Assembly: GCA_910583835.1 (NCBI GenBank)
Contig: CAJTYM010000015.1
Span: forward strand, 1-64,000
Direction: 5' to 3'
Length of the DNA stretch: 64,000 nt
DNA from: an uncultured Lachnospiraceae bacterium
Lineage (GTDB): Bacteria; Bacillota; Clostridia; Lachnospirales; Lachnospiraceae
In this document: in pieces, positions 43,630 through 52,904 of the stretch
Layout of the letters: each line of letters opens with the position of its first letter
Numbering within the stretch: the stretch's first letter is position 1
The notes under the pieces: generated by a model
What the model was told of the DNA's origin: nothing
Database searches by the model: none
The model's input: the letters and a program-made list of their open reading frames with translations, nothing else
Translations under genes and position numbers: made by a program

Positions 43630-43657
43630 TTGAAAATTTTATATAAATGTTTATAAT
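43630..43657 (+). promoter_or_regulatory. Promoter of rbsKDACB
   Basis: TTGAAA (43630-43635), a 16-base spacer and TATAAT (43652-43657), 36 bases before rbsK. The 15-base sequence AAAATTTTATATAAA occurs at 43633-43647 inside the spacer and again at 43472-43486; a shorter version lies at 42048-42059 before the LacI gene, a possible regulator site. Confidence 0.65.
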
Positions 43658-43692
43658 GTGAATTACAAGATTTGTAAAGGAGATGAAGAACT

Positions 43693-44583
43693 ATGGGAAA
43701 AATTGGAGTAGTCGGAAGCATCAACATGGATATGACGGTAAAGGCAGAACGAATCCCTCTCAAGGGTGAGACGGTGAAGGGGGAAGACCTGAAGTACATC
43801 CCGGGAGGGAAGGGTGCGAATCAGGCCGTTGCCATGGCAAAGCTCGGCGCTAAGGTTGAGATGTTCGGCTGTGTGGGAGATGATGCTGCAGGGGCAAGCC
43901 TTATCAAGAACATGCAGGATGTGGGCGTTGAGACAAAATGTATCAAGACAGTGGCAGGAACGCCAACCGGACTGGCAATGATTACAGTGGGAAACAATGA
44001 CAACACGATTGTGGTAGTTGCAGGAGCGAACGATGACGTAAACATTGATTATGTGAACGAGGTCAAGGATTCCCTTCTAGAATGTGAGATTGTCCTGCTG
44101 CAGCATGAGATTCCGCAGGAGACAGTAGAATATGTCATAGAACTCTGTGCCGAACATGGCGTAAAAGCAGTCTTGAATCCAGGTCCTGCACGGCCGGTAA
44201 AACAGGAAATCCTGGATAAGGTAACGTACCTTACACCTAATGAGCATGAAGCTGTCATCTTGTTTGGCGAGGATATTTCCTTTGAGGAAATGATGAGAAA
44301 GTATCCTGAAAAACTGGTAATCACACAGGGCTCGCGGGGTGTCAGCACGTGCCTTAGGAGCGGGGAAGTGGTTTTAGTGCCAGCAAGAAAAGCCAATGTC
44401 GTAGATACCACCGGAGCCGGGGATACTTTAAACGGAGCGTTTACAGTAGCGGTTATGGAAGGAATGTTTATCACAAAAGCCCTGGCATTTGCCAATACGG
44501 CGGCCGGGCTGTCTACGGAAAAATTCGGGGCACAGGGCGGAATGCCGTCCCGCGATGAAGTAAAAAGAGCGATGGAGGGATAA
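43693..44583 (+). CDS. rbsK: Ribokinase
   Basis: A 296-residue PfkB-family kinase that converts ribose to ribose-5-phosphate. The N-terminal VVGSINMDMTVKAERIP block and GGKGANQAVAMAKLGA are diagnostic of ribokinases, as is the C-terminal DTTGAGDTLNGAF anion hole with the catalytic Asp. GGAGATGAAG precedes ATG. First gene of the ribose operon, two bases before rbsD. Confidence 0.95.
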   Translation: MGKIGVVGSINMDMTVKAERIPLKGETVKGEDLKYIPGGKGANQAVAMAKLGAKVEMFGCVGDDAAGASLIKNMQDVGVETKCIKTVAGTPTGLAMITVGNNDNTIVVVAGANDDVNIDYVNEVKDSLLECEIVLLQHEIPQETVEYVIELCAEHGVKAVLNPGPARPVKQEILDKVTYLTPNEHEAVILFGEDISFEEMMRKYPEKLVITQGSRGVSTCLRSGEVVLVPARKANVVDTTGAGDTLNGAFTVAVMEGMFITKALAFANTAAGLSTEKFGAQGGMPSRDEVKRAMEG

Positions 44584-44585
44584 GC

Positions 44586-44993
44586 ATGAAGAGGAACGGT
44601 ATCATAAACGCAGATATTTCAAGGGTCTTGTCTTATATGGGGCATACGGACACCTTGGCAGTGGGAGACTGCGGGCTTCCTATCCCTGAAGAGACGGAGC
44701 GCATTGACCTTTCCCTGAAACTGGGGGTTCCGTCTTTTATGGAAGTGCTGAGAGAGGTCGCAAACGAGATGAAGATAGAAAAGATTGTCCTGGCAGAGGA
44801 AATCCGGGAGCAGAATCCGCATATTCTGCAAGAAATTCTGGCGCTTGTCCGGGAAATGGACACGGAATGCGGAATCGAATATATATCCCACACAGAACTG
44901 AAAGCGCGGACCAAGGTATGTAAGGCGGTCATCCGTACGGGAGAGACGACGCCATATGCCAATATTATCCTGCAGTCCGCCTGCCTGTTCTGA
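44586..44993 (+). CDS. rbsD: D-ribose pyranase
   Basis: A 135-residue RbsD/FucU-family mutarotase that converts beta-ribopyranose to the furanose that RbsK accepts. The N-terminal signature ISRVLSYMGHTDTLAVGDCG (with the catalytic His) and the C-terminal TGETTPYANIILQSAC are clear. Length is normal. Confidence 0.95.
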   Translation: MKRNGIINADISRVLSYMGHTDTLAVGDCGLPIPEETERIDLSLKLGVPSFMEVLREVANEMKIEKIVLAEEIREQNPHILQEILALVREMDTECGIEYISHTELKARTKVCKAVIRTGETTPYANIILQSACLF

Positions 44994-45043
44994 ACTTTCC
45001 ATAGAGAATCCGGGAGATAATCAAATTTAAAGGAGGAAAGCAA

Positions 45044-46528
45044 ATGCAGATTGAGATGAAGGGAATCGACAAATCCTTCGGAACGAATCAGGTATTGAAG
45101 GAGGCCGGTTTTGTTCTGGGGCATGGGGAGGTCCATGCGCTCATGGGAGAGAACGGCGCTGGAAAGAGTACACTGATGAAAATTTTGACCGGCGTATATA
45201 CCAAAGATAAGGGCACGGTTATTGTGGACGGCGTGGAAGTGAATTACAAGAATCCCCAGGAAGCGGAAAAAGCAGGGATTGTGTTTATCCACCAGGAACT
45301 GAATGTATTGTTTGATTTGACGGTGGAAGAGAATCTGTTCATGGGCAAGGAGATTACGAACCGATTCGGGTTCTGCGACCAGAAAGCCATGCGGCAGAAG
45401 GCCGAAGAGGCGCTGGGACGGCTGGGCGTCCATATCAATCCGTGCGAAATCATGTCCAACCTGTCGGTAGGGCAGCAGCAGATGGTTGAAATCTGCAAAG
45501 CGCTGATGGTGGATGCAAAAGTCATCATCATGGATGAGCCGACAGCCGCCCTGACGCAGAGCGAGACGGTGGTGCTTTTTGAGGTCATCCAGTCGCTGCG
45601 CAAATCCGGGGTTTCCATTGTCTACATTTCCCACCGTATGGAGGAGATTTTTGAGCTGTGTGACAGAATCAGTGTACTGCGTGACGGTACATATGTAGGA
45701 ACCAGGAATATCCCGGAGACGAATATGAATGAGATCGTCAAGCTGATGATTGGACGTGAAATCGGAGAGCGTTACCCACAGCGGAATTGCAGGATTGGAG
45801 ATACGGTACTCAAGGTCAGCGGACTCACCAAGAAAGGCGTGTTTGAGGATGTGGCCTTCGAGGTGAAAGCTGGGGAAGTCCTTGGCGTATCAGGGCTTAT
45901 GGGCGCGGGAAGAACGGAGATTATGCAGGCCGTTTTTGGCAACCTGCCCTACGAATCCGGCAGAATTGAGATTGACGGCAAAGAAGTGCAGATCAAATCC
46001 CCCATCCAGGCAATGAAAAACGGCATTGGATTTATCACGGAGGACCGGAAGGTGGAAGGGCTGATGCTTGAAGAGAGCATTGAGAAAAATATAGCGCTTG
46101 CCAACCTGCCCATCATTTCCAGGAATCATGTGCTGGACCGCAAGAAAGAGCGGAACCTGGTCAAGAAGGGCATTGAGGAACTGCATATCCGCTGTTTCGG
46201 CCCCTCGCATGAGTGCAATAACTTAAGCGGCGGCAACCAGCAGAAGGTGGTATTTGCCAAATGGGTCTATACAGAACCTAAAATCCTCATTTTGGATGAG
46301 CCGACCAGGGGCGTGGATATCGGCGCGAAAAAAGAAATTTACAATATTGTCAACGATTTAGCGGCAAAAGGGGTAGCTATTATTATGGTATCCTCCGAAT
46401 TGCCTGAGGTGCTCGGCATGAGCGACCGGGTGATGGTTGTCCGCGAGGGCGTTGTCCGGGGAATCATTTATAAAGAAGAAGCAAACCAGGAAAATATCAT
46501 GACATTAGCGACAGGAGGTACGATTTAA
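45044..46528 (+). CDS. rbsA: Ribose ABC transporter double ATPase
   Basis: A 494-residue CUT2-type ATPase with two nucleotide-binding domains in one chain. The first has Walker A GENGAGKSTLMK, signature LSVGQQQMVEI and Walker B IIMDEPTAAL. The second has the degenerate Walker A (GLMGAGRTEIMQ) typical of RbsA, signature LSGGNQQKVVFAKW and LILDEPTRGVD. It drives ribose import with RbsC and RbsB. AAAGGAGG precedes ATG; the stop overlaps the rbsC start by one base. Confidence 0.96.
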   Translation: MQIEMKGIDKSFGTNQVLKEAGFVLGHGEVHALMGENGAGKSTLMKILTGVYTKDKGTVIVDGVEVNYKNPQEAEKAGIVFIHQELNVLFDLTVEENLFMGKEITNRFGFCDQKAMRQKAEEALGRLGVHINPCEIMSNLSVGQQQMVEICKALMVDAKVIIMDEPTAALTQSETVVLFEVIQSLRKSGVSIVYISHRMEEIFELCDRISVLRDGTYVGTRNIPETNMNEIVKLMIGREIGERYPQRNCRIGDTVLKVSGLTKKGVFEDVAFEVKAGEVLGVSGLMGAGRTEIMQAVFGNLPYESGRIEIDGKEVQIKSPIQAMKNGIGFITEDRKVEGLMLEESIEKNIALANLPIISRNHVLDRKKERNLVKKGIEELHIRCFGPSHECNNLSGGNQQKVVFAKWVYTEPKILILDEPTRGVDIGAKKEIYNIVNDLAAKGVAIIMVSSELPEVLGMSDRVMVVREGVVRGIIYKEEANQENIMTLATGGTI

Positions 46529-47469
46529 TGGAAGCAAATAAGAAAAAAATCACAGACCATATACAAGATTTGGGCGCTCTTATCGCGCTGTTACTGCTGG
46601 TTATCGGAATTAGTATCATAAGCCCGGAATTTAGGACTGGAAGCAACTTTTTATCTTTGCTGCGTCAGTCGTCTATCAATGGGCTGATTGCGTTTGGCAT
46701 GACCTGCGTCATCTTGACGGACGCCATTGATTTGTCGGTCGGTTCCGTTCTTGCACTGAGCACGGTGCTCTGCGCGGGCATGATTTCGGCCGGAGTCCCG
46801 GCGGGGGCGGCAATGCTTCTGGCGCTGCTGATTGGCACGGCGCTTGGAGCCGTCAGCGGTCTTCTGGTAACCAAAGGAAGGCTGCAGGCATTCATCGCAA
46901 CCTTGATTACGATGACTGTCTACCGCGGCGCAACGATGATTTTTACTGGCGGAAAGCCGATTTCTAACCTGGGAGACAGCTTCGTGCTCAAGCTGGTGGG
47001 AAGAGGGAATTTCTACCGTATACCTATTCCGGTAATCTTGCTGGTTGTAATTTTTGTCGGTTTCTATTTCCTGTTAAATAAGACCACTTTCGGCCGTGCG
47101 GTCTATGCGACTGGCAGCAACTGGAAATGTGCCAAACTTGCAGGCATCAATATTGATAAGACGAAGATTATCGTATATGCAATCTCTGGATTTATGTCCG
47201 CATTGGCAGGCCTGATCCTGCTGTCAAGGCTTGGTTCCGCGCAGCCCACGCTGGGGTCTGGCTACGAACTTGACGCAATCGCAGCCGTAGCTTTGGGCGG
47301 AACAAGCATGAGCGGCGGCAGAGGAAAGATTTATGGAACTTTAATCGGTGTGCTGATTATCGCGGTGCTGAATAACGGTCTTAACATCCTTGGCGTATCT
47401 TCTTATTACCAGGACGTAATCAAAGGATTCGTAATCCTCATTGCCGTATTGTCGGACCGCAAGAGATAA
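46528..47469 (+). CDS. rbsC: Ribose ABC transporter permease
   Basis: A 313-residue CUT2 permease with multiple helices and the conserved GMTCVILTDAIDLSVGSVLA, SNLGDSFV, and the late AVALGGTSMSGGRGKIYGTL / LNNGLNILGVSSYYQ blocks. It starts on the last base of the rbsA stop codon. Confidence 0.96.
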   Translation: MEANKKKITDHIQDLGALIALLLLVIGISIISPEFRTGSNFLSLLRQSSINGLIAFGMTCVILTDAIDLSVGSVLALSTVLCAGMISAGVPAGAAMLLALLIGTALGAVSGLLVTKGRLQAFIATLITMTVYRGATMIFTGGKPISNLGDSFVLKLVGRGNFYRIPIPVILLVVIFVGFYFLLNKTTFGRAVYATGSNWKCAKLAGINIDKTKIIVYAISGFMSALAGLILLSRLGSAQPTLGSGYELDAIAAVALGGTSMSGGRGKIYGTLIGVLIIAVLNNGLNILGVSSYYQDVIKGFVILIAVLSDRKR

Positions 47470-47510
47470 TCTTAGGGCAATTCAGAACAGACAGGGAAAG
47501 GAGAAAATAA

Positions 47511-48428
47511 ATGATGAAGAAAATAACAGGTATTCTGCTGATATTGTGTATGATGTTCGGTCTGGTCGGGTGCAATGCAATTACGATTGACGGCGAAGGG
47601 GAGGCGCTTGAAAATGCTGGAAACGGTTCCATTGGGCTTTCTGTCTCCACACTGAACAATCCGTTTTTCGTATCCCTTGCAGAGGGCGCAAAAGCTGCAG
47701 CCGAAGAAAAGGGCGTAACCTTGGCGGTTGCAGACGCTGGGGACGACAGCGCGAAACAGCAAAATGACATTGAGGACCTGATTTCCAAAAACGTGAGCGT
47801 GCTGATTGTCAATCCGGTAGATTCCGATGCGGTAGCTCCTGCGGTACAGAATGCGATTTCCCAGGGCATCAAGGTGATTTCTGTTGACCGCGTGGTGAAT
47901 GGCGTGGAAGTGGACTGCCAGATTGCTTCTGATAACGTGGCAGGCGCGAGAATGGCTACGGAATATCTGATTGAACAGATTGGGGAGGGTGCAAAAGTGG
48001 CGGAACTGCAGGGAGTTCCCGGCGCATCCGCAACCATCGACCGTGGAGCTGGCTTCCATGAAGCGGCGGACGAAGCTCTTAACGTGGTAGCAAGCCAGAG
48101 CGCGAACTTCGACCGTGCGGAAGGTATGTCGGTGATGGAGAACGTGTTGCAGTCGGACGGTTCCATCCAGGGCGTATTTGCCCATAATGATGAGATGGCA
48201 TTGGGAGCGCTGCAGGCAATCTCAGCCACCGGCAAGGACATTAAGGTCGTAGGCTTTGATGCCACGGATGATGCAGTAAATGAGGTCAAGGCCGGAAGGA
48301 TGGCGGCTACGGTTGCCCAGAAGCCGGAATTGATGGGTGAAACGGCAATCCTCACGGCAATCCGGCTGATTGCTGGGGAGGAAGTGGAAAAATCCCTGCC
48401 GGTAGAAGTGGAATTGATTACCAAATAA
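47511..48428 (+). CDS. rbsB: Ribose-binding lipoprotein
   Basis: A 305-residue periplasmic-binding-protein-like lipoprotein with lipobox (MMFGLVGCNA). The mature part has the RbsB pattern: GLSVSTLNNPFFVSLAEGAK, DSDAVAPAVQNAISQGIKVI, AHNDEMALGALQAISATGKD and VVGFDATDDA. AAAGGAG precedes two consecutive ATG codons. Last gene of the operon, followed by a strong terminator. Confidence 0.95.
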   Translation: MMKKITGILLILCMMFGLVGCNAITIDGEGEALENAGNGSIGLSVSTLNNPFFVSLAEGAKAAAEEKGVTLAVADAGDDSAKQQNDIEDLISKNVSVLIVNPVDSDAVAPAVQNAISQGIKVISVDRVVNGVEVDCQIASDNVAGARMATEYLIEQIGEGAKVAELQGVPGASATIDRGAGFHEAADEALNVVASQSANFDRAEGMSVMENVLQSDGSIQGVFAHNDEMALGALQAISATGKDIKVVGFDATDDAVNEVKAGRMAATVAQKPELMGETAILTAIRLIAGEEVEKSLPVEVELITK

Positions 48429-48465
48429 TAGCAACAGAATTGCAAATGCTCGGATTACAAGCGAT

Positions 48466-48512
48466 AGGGCGCCGCGATTTGTCTGGAATAATGGCAAAGC
48501 GGCGCCCTTTTT
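48466..48512 (+). terminator. Terminator of the ribose operon
   Basis: Stem AGGGCGCCGC (48466-48475) with GCGGCGCCCT (48499-48508), a 23-base loop and a T-run to 48512. Confidence 0.88.
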
Positions 48513-48595
48513 GTGCAAGCCCTTTTGGCGCTAAAGTATCAGTGAATATAAAAATGGGGAAATTCAAAACCATTAGGCATATTCCATAAAACATA

Positions 48596-48629
48596 TCATC
48601 GAAAATGCCGATTTTTTCATCGAAAATGC
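48596..48629. promoter_or_regulatory. Paired direct repeats upstream of the GH2 gene
   Basis: TCATCGAAAATGC occurs at 48596-48608 and again at 48617-48629, 21 bases apart (two helical turns). It lies 72 bases before the GH2 start, a spacing suitable for an activator bound as a tandem dimer (inferred). Confidence 0.45.
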
Positions 48630-48700
48630 AAACAATATTGACGCCGAAGACTGTAAACTTGATATTAATTAATAAAAAATATTAAGGAGGAATGGTCAAC

Positions 48701-51700
48701 ATGAGATGGAAAAGACAAATCTGCATTATCCTCAGTTTCTGCCTGTTATGCATGGACATCTGCATAGGAGACGGATTTACGGTGCAGGCACAGGGCAACA
48801 TCAATACGGCTGGGCGGGAGACCTTGAATTTTAATACGGACTGGCTCTACAGCAGCATGGATTATGAAAATGGGGAGGCAGTCAGGCTGGATGATTCCGG
48901 TTTTGACAAGGTGTCGGTGCCCCATGCCAATACCGTACTGGAGACGCATAAGGGGAACGATTTTCCCAATGAGATTGCCTCTTACCGTTTTGTTTCCTGG
49001 TACCGCCGGCACTTTGCCTTGCCACAGCGTTATGCCGGAAAAAACATCACCGTGGATTTTGAGGGCGTTGCCACGGTTGCGGACGTGTATCTGAACGGTG
49101 AACTGCTGGCGAGCCATAAGGGGGCGTATACCGGATTTTCGGTAGACATCACAGATAAGGTATATACGGACGGAAGGGAAAATGTACTTGCGGTGCGGGT
49201 GAATTCTGAGCGGCAGCCCCAGCTTCCGCCGGAGGGCGGAAATGTGGACTACTGCCTGTTTGGCGGGATTGTCAGGGATGTGGCAATGACCATTACAGAC
49301 CCGGTCCATGTGCAGCAGGTATTTGTTACCACCCCGAATCTCACGAAGGAGAGCGGCGTGGTGCATAACAGCGTGGATATCCTGAATAATTCTGAGCAGG
49401 ATAAGGCTTATACGGTGGAGACAACCGTGCTTGACAAGGAGGGTAAGGCTGTCGTGCGGGCTTCCGAGAAAGCAGATTTCCCAGCAGGGCGTCTGGTGAA
49501 GGTGGAACTGACAACCGCTGCCATTGCCAATCCGCATTTGTGGAGTGTGGATGACCCATATCTGTATACGGTTGTTACAGAGATTAAAAATGGGAACGTG
49601 TTGGTAGATACATATCAAACGAGAATGGGTATGCGCTTTATGGAGTTTAAGACGGGGCCGGACGATGGCAGTTTCTATCTAAACGGAGAGAAAATTGAGA
49701 TTATCGGCATCAACCGCCATGAGCAATGGCCCTGGATTGGGCGGGCTGTGCCCAATAAACTGCAGGTGCAGGATGCAGACCGCATTAAAGCGGATGGCAT
49801 CAATGCCGTGCGCTGTTCCCATTATCCGCAGGATCCTTCCTTTTTGGACCGCTGTGATGAGATTGGGCTGCTGGTTTTTGAGGAGCCGCCCGGATGGCAG
49901 CATGTGGGAGACAGTGAGTGGAAAGATAATTTTAAGAGGAACCTGGAGGAAATGATTCTGCGTGACAGGAACCATCCTTCCATCATTAGCTGGAGCGCCA
50001 GGCCCAATGAGTCCTCCTCCAAAGGAAATCTTGAGTTTAACCGGGAATGCGAGAATATTTCCAAGGAACTTGACCCCACGAGGGTTACCCATGGCGTACG
50101 CTGGGAGTTTGGTATGCCCGGCGCCTCGGATAGCGATACGCCGGATAATGATATGGTGGTGAACGACCTTCTGACAGTCAACTACCGTTACCCGGAAAAT
50201 CCGCCCCATATTCCCTATATGGTTACCGAGCATTCCAATGACTGGTGGGGAGACGGATACTCCTGGGCAAAAGATGCCGAAGCAATGAAATTTATTGATT
50301 CGTTCGCGGAGCCGCTTGATTATTTCTACCGCAATGACAAGGTGGCGGGCGGTTTTGGCTGGAGCATGTTCGACTATGACAATGAAGTGAATTACACGAA
50401 GACCGGGCATGTATTTTACAGTGGGCTGTATGATATTTTCCGCCATGAGAAACCGGTAGCTTACCTCTATAAGTCGCAGGCAGAGCCGGGAGATGAACCG
50501 ATTATTTATATTGCCAACAGTTGGACGGCGGAGGGTACGAATACAGATACGGTCTATGTCATGAGCAATTGCGATGAGGTGGAATTGTTTGTAAACGGCG
50601 CATCCAAGGGAAAAATAGAGCCTAATAAATACATCAATTTGCCCCATCCCATTTATGAGTTTAAAAATATTTCATACGAAGAAGGAGAACTGAAAGCGGT
50701 CGGCTATATTGACGGCAGACAGGCGGGCGAATGTGTGCGCAAGACTCCTGGTGAGCCGGTGCGCCTTATCGCGGAGGCAGATTACAGTACGCTCACGGCA
50801 GACGGAACGGATATGACCAGCGTGTCGGTTACGGCTGTCGATACCGAAGGCAACCATGTGCCGTTTGCGGCGAATAACATCAACGTGGCGCAGACAGGCG
50901 GCGCCAGAACAACATTGATCTGTGAACGCAATGCAGAACTGGAGAATGGCAGGATTGCTTTCCTGGTACAGTCTGTCCGCGATGAGATGGGCAGTGCGCA
51001 GTTTACGGTTACCTCAGAAGGGCTGGAAGCGGCAGTGATAGATATCAACATAGACCCCTATGCCGCAGATAACCTGGTTCCTGCCGTGCAGACGACTGGA
51101 GCCGTGGCGCCGAGGTTTGCGAACGCGTATGCCGTCAACGACAGCAGGAGGGGAACTGGCCTCTATGAATTTGCTTATCAGGGGACTGGATGGGTATATG
51201 CAGGAGAAAAGACCGCACACCAGGGTGACAACCATTACTCCAACCAGGCGGGCGACACGCTCAGTATCCGTTTTGTGGGGACGAACCTCAAATATTATGG
51301 CGCGAAAGCGAATAACCATGGGATTGCCGCCTTTTCCCTTGACGGCGGGACGGAAACGAATGTGGACTGTTATTCCCAGAACAGGGATGCCAATGCGCTG
51401 CTTTTTGATACGGGAATTTTAGAATATGGAGAGCATACGGTAAAAGTCCGGGTGACCGGGGAGAAGAATGCCGCGGCGGCTGATTGTTACCTCAATGCAG
51501 ATAAGATAGAGGTGTCTGCCAAAGGCGGGCAGAATGTGGCGAACGACCATACAATGGGGAATGGAGAATTCCAGTTCAGCTACTCGGACGGTTGGTCTGC
51601 CAGCACAGATGCTGCTTGCTATCAAGGGGATAATTATTGGTCAAACACCAAGGATGCATACCTGACCTTCCAATTTATCGGTACGTCCCTTAGATATTAC

Positions 51701-52804
51701 AGCACCAAGGCAGGAAATATCGGAATTGCCGCTTTTTCCATGGATGATGGGCCAGAACAGCTGGTTGACCTCTATCAGGCGAACAAGGCGGACCAGCAGC
51801 TCGTGTATGAAGCAAGCGGCTTAACCCCAGGCGTCCATACTTTGAAGGTGCGGGTGACCGGAGATAAGAATCAGGCAGCCTCAGACTGCTGCGTGGTGGC
51901 AGATAAGATTGAAGTTTCCAATGGAGAGGAGAACTGCACACACCAAAGGACGGAGGTTTGGAATAAGGTAGCGTCATCCTGTATAAAGGCAGGATACAGC
52001 GGAGATACCTATTGCCTGGACTGTGGCGCGAAGGTTTTGGAAGGAAAGGCAGTTCCCGTCTCCGGCCATCAGTGGAACAAAGGCGTCATCACCAAACAGC
52101 CGACTGCCAGCGAGGCAGGAATCAAGACATTTACCTGCGCAATCTGTAAGGCGACCAGGACGGAGACCTTGGCGAAGCTGACATCTTCCCCTGCCGCGCC
52201 GCCTGAAAAGGGAAGTGTGGTCAAAGACACTGCTTCCAAGGCAGAGTATGAGGTCACGGCTGTCAAGAGCGCCAATGGGAAGGTGACAGGAACCGTTTCC
52301 TATATTAGACCGACCGATAAGTCGGCAAAGACGGTCAGCATTCCCGCAAAGGTTACGGTAAACGGCGCAGAATTCACGGTGACCTCCATTGCCGACAAAG
52401 CGCTGCGTAACAACAGTAAGGTTACGAAGGTAGTGATTGGAGCAAATGTCACAACCATCGGGGCAAATGCTTTCTATGGCTGCAGGAAGCTGAAAACGGT
52501 CACCATAGGCAAGAACGTGACGGCGATTGGGGCGAACGCGTTCAATAAATGCACATCGCTGGCGAAGATTACAATTCCAGCCAAGGTGAAGAAAATTGGC
52601 AGGCAGTCATTCTATGGCTGCAAGAAGCTGAAAACCATCACTGTCAAGACCACGAAGCTGAAGAAAGCAACCGTCGGCAGCAAGGCGTTCAAGGGAATCC
52701 ATGCGAGGGCAACGTTTAAGGTTCCCAAGAGCAAGCTGAAAGCTTACCGCAGCATATTTAAGGCGCGGGGCATGGGTAAAAAAGCGAAGATGAAAAAAAT
52801 CTAA
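48701..52804 (+). CDS. Secreted GH2 glycosidase (beta-galactosidase-like) with surface repeats
   Basis: A 1367-residue exported enzyme with a signal peptide ending near FTVQAQG. GH2 jelly-roll (about 30-220), Ig-like (225-320) and TIM-barrel domains (325-600) are present, with putative acid/base Glu437 (SWSARPNESS) and nucleophile Glu510 (VTEHSNDWWG). It continues with an Ig-like domain, two ~140-residue binding modules (about 784-944 and 945-1075, sharing DNYWSN / IAAFS / HTxKVRVTG motifs), a segment with CLDCG and CAIC pairs (1080-1160) and BspA-type leucine-rich repeats (1200-1350). Beta-galactosidase is the default call; beta-glucuronidase or other GH2 activities are possible. ATG 48701 is chosen because AAGGAGG is 10 bases away, while ATG 48692 abuts it. 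Confidence 0.88.
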   Translation: MRWKRQICIILSFCLLCMDICIGDGFTVQAQGNINTAGRETLNFNTDWLYSSMDYENGEAVRLDDSGFDKVSVPHANTVLETHKGNDFPNEIASYRFVSWYRRHFALPQRYAGKNITVDFEGVATVADVYLNGELLASHKGAYTGFSVDITDKVYTDGRENVLAVRVNSERQPQLPPEGGNVDYCLFGGIVRDVAMTITDPVHVQQVFVTTPNLTKESGVVHNSVDILNNSEQDKAYTVETTVLDKEGKAVVRASEKADFPAGRLVKVELTTAAIANPHLWSVDDPYLYTVVTEIKNGNVLVDTYQTRMGMRFMEFKTGPDDGSFYLNGEKIEIIGINRHEQWPWIGRAVPNKLQVQDADRIKADGINAVRCSHYPQDPSFLDRCDEIGLLVFEEPPGWQHVGDSEWKDNFKRNLEEMILRDRNHPSIISWSARPNESSSKGNLEFNRECENISKELDPTRVTHGVRWEFGMPGASDSDTPDNDMVVNDLLTVNYRYPENPPHIPYMVTEHSNDWWGDGYSWAKDAEAMKFIDSFAEPLDYFYRNDKVAGGFGWSMFDYDNEVNYTKTGHVFYSGLYDIFRHEKPVAYLYKSQAEPGDEPIIYIANSWTAEGTNTDTVYVMSNCDEVELFVNGASKGKIEPNKYINLPHPIYEFKNISYEEGELKAVGYIDGRQAGECVRKTPGEPVRLIAEADYSTLTADGTDMTSVSVTAVDTEGNHVPFAANNINVAQTGGARTTLICERNAELENGRIAFLVQSVRDEMGSAQFTVTSEGLEAAVIDINIDPYAADNLVPAVQTTGAVAPRFANAYAVNDSRRGTGLYEFAYQGTGWVYAGEKTAHQGDNHYSNQAGDTLSIRFVGTNLKYYGAKANNHGIAAFSLDGGTETNVDCYSQNRDANALLFDTGILEYGEHTVKVRVTGEKNAAAADCYLNADKIEVSAKGGQNVANDHTMGNGEFQFSYSDGWSASTDAACYQGDNYWSNTKDAYLTFQFIGTSLRYYSTKAGNIGIAAFSMDDGPEQLVDLYQANKADQQLVYEASGLTPGVHTLKVRVTGDKNQAASDCCVVADKIEVSNGEENCTHQRTEVWNKVASSCIKAGYSGDTYCLDCGAKVLEGKAVPVSGHQWNKGVITKQPTASEAGIKTFTCAICKATRTETLAKLTSSPAAPPEKGSVVKDTASKAEYEVTAVKSANGKVTGTVSYIRPTDKSAKTVSIPAKVTVNGAEFTVTSIADKALRNNSKVTKVVIGANVTTIGANAFYGCRKLKTVTIGKNVTAIGANAFNKCTSLAKITIPAKVKKIGRQSFYGCKKLKTITVKTTKLKKATVGSKAFKGIHARATFKVPKSKLKAYRSIFKARGMGKKAKMKKI

Positions 52805-52817
52805 AGAATTAGTTCCA

Positions 52818-52891
52818 ATAAGGCAGGTTTTGTGGTAAAATACCATCTGAATCAGAAGAAAGGATGGTATATAAGGCAGGACCTGCCTTAT
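52818..52891 (+). promoter_or_regulatory. Switch-like leader before lysC
   Basis: Three mutually compatible segments: ATAAGGCAGGT (52818-52828) and ATAAGGCAGG (52871-52880) can each pair with ACCTGCCTTAT (52881-52891). Between them ATACCATC (52840-52847) pairs with GATGGTAT (52863-52870). Alternative pairing next to the lysC ribosome binding site suggests an attenuator-like or translational switch. It lacks the conserved features of the lysine riboswitch. Confidence 0.5.
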
Positions 52892-52904
52892 AGTAGTGGA
52901 GGAT

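Noticed and set aside
44633..45634. 333-codon minus-strand frame across rbsD and rbsA
   Set aside because: It crosses two certain plus-strand genes and has no domain signature.
52805..52904. Lysine riboswitch upstream of lysC
   Set aside because: The leader is only about 100 bases and lacks the conserved five-helix core sequences of the L-box; only the competing inverted repeats are visible.
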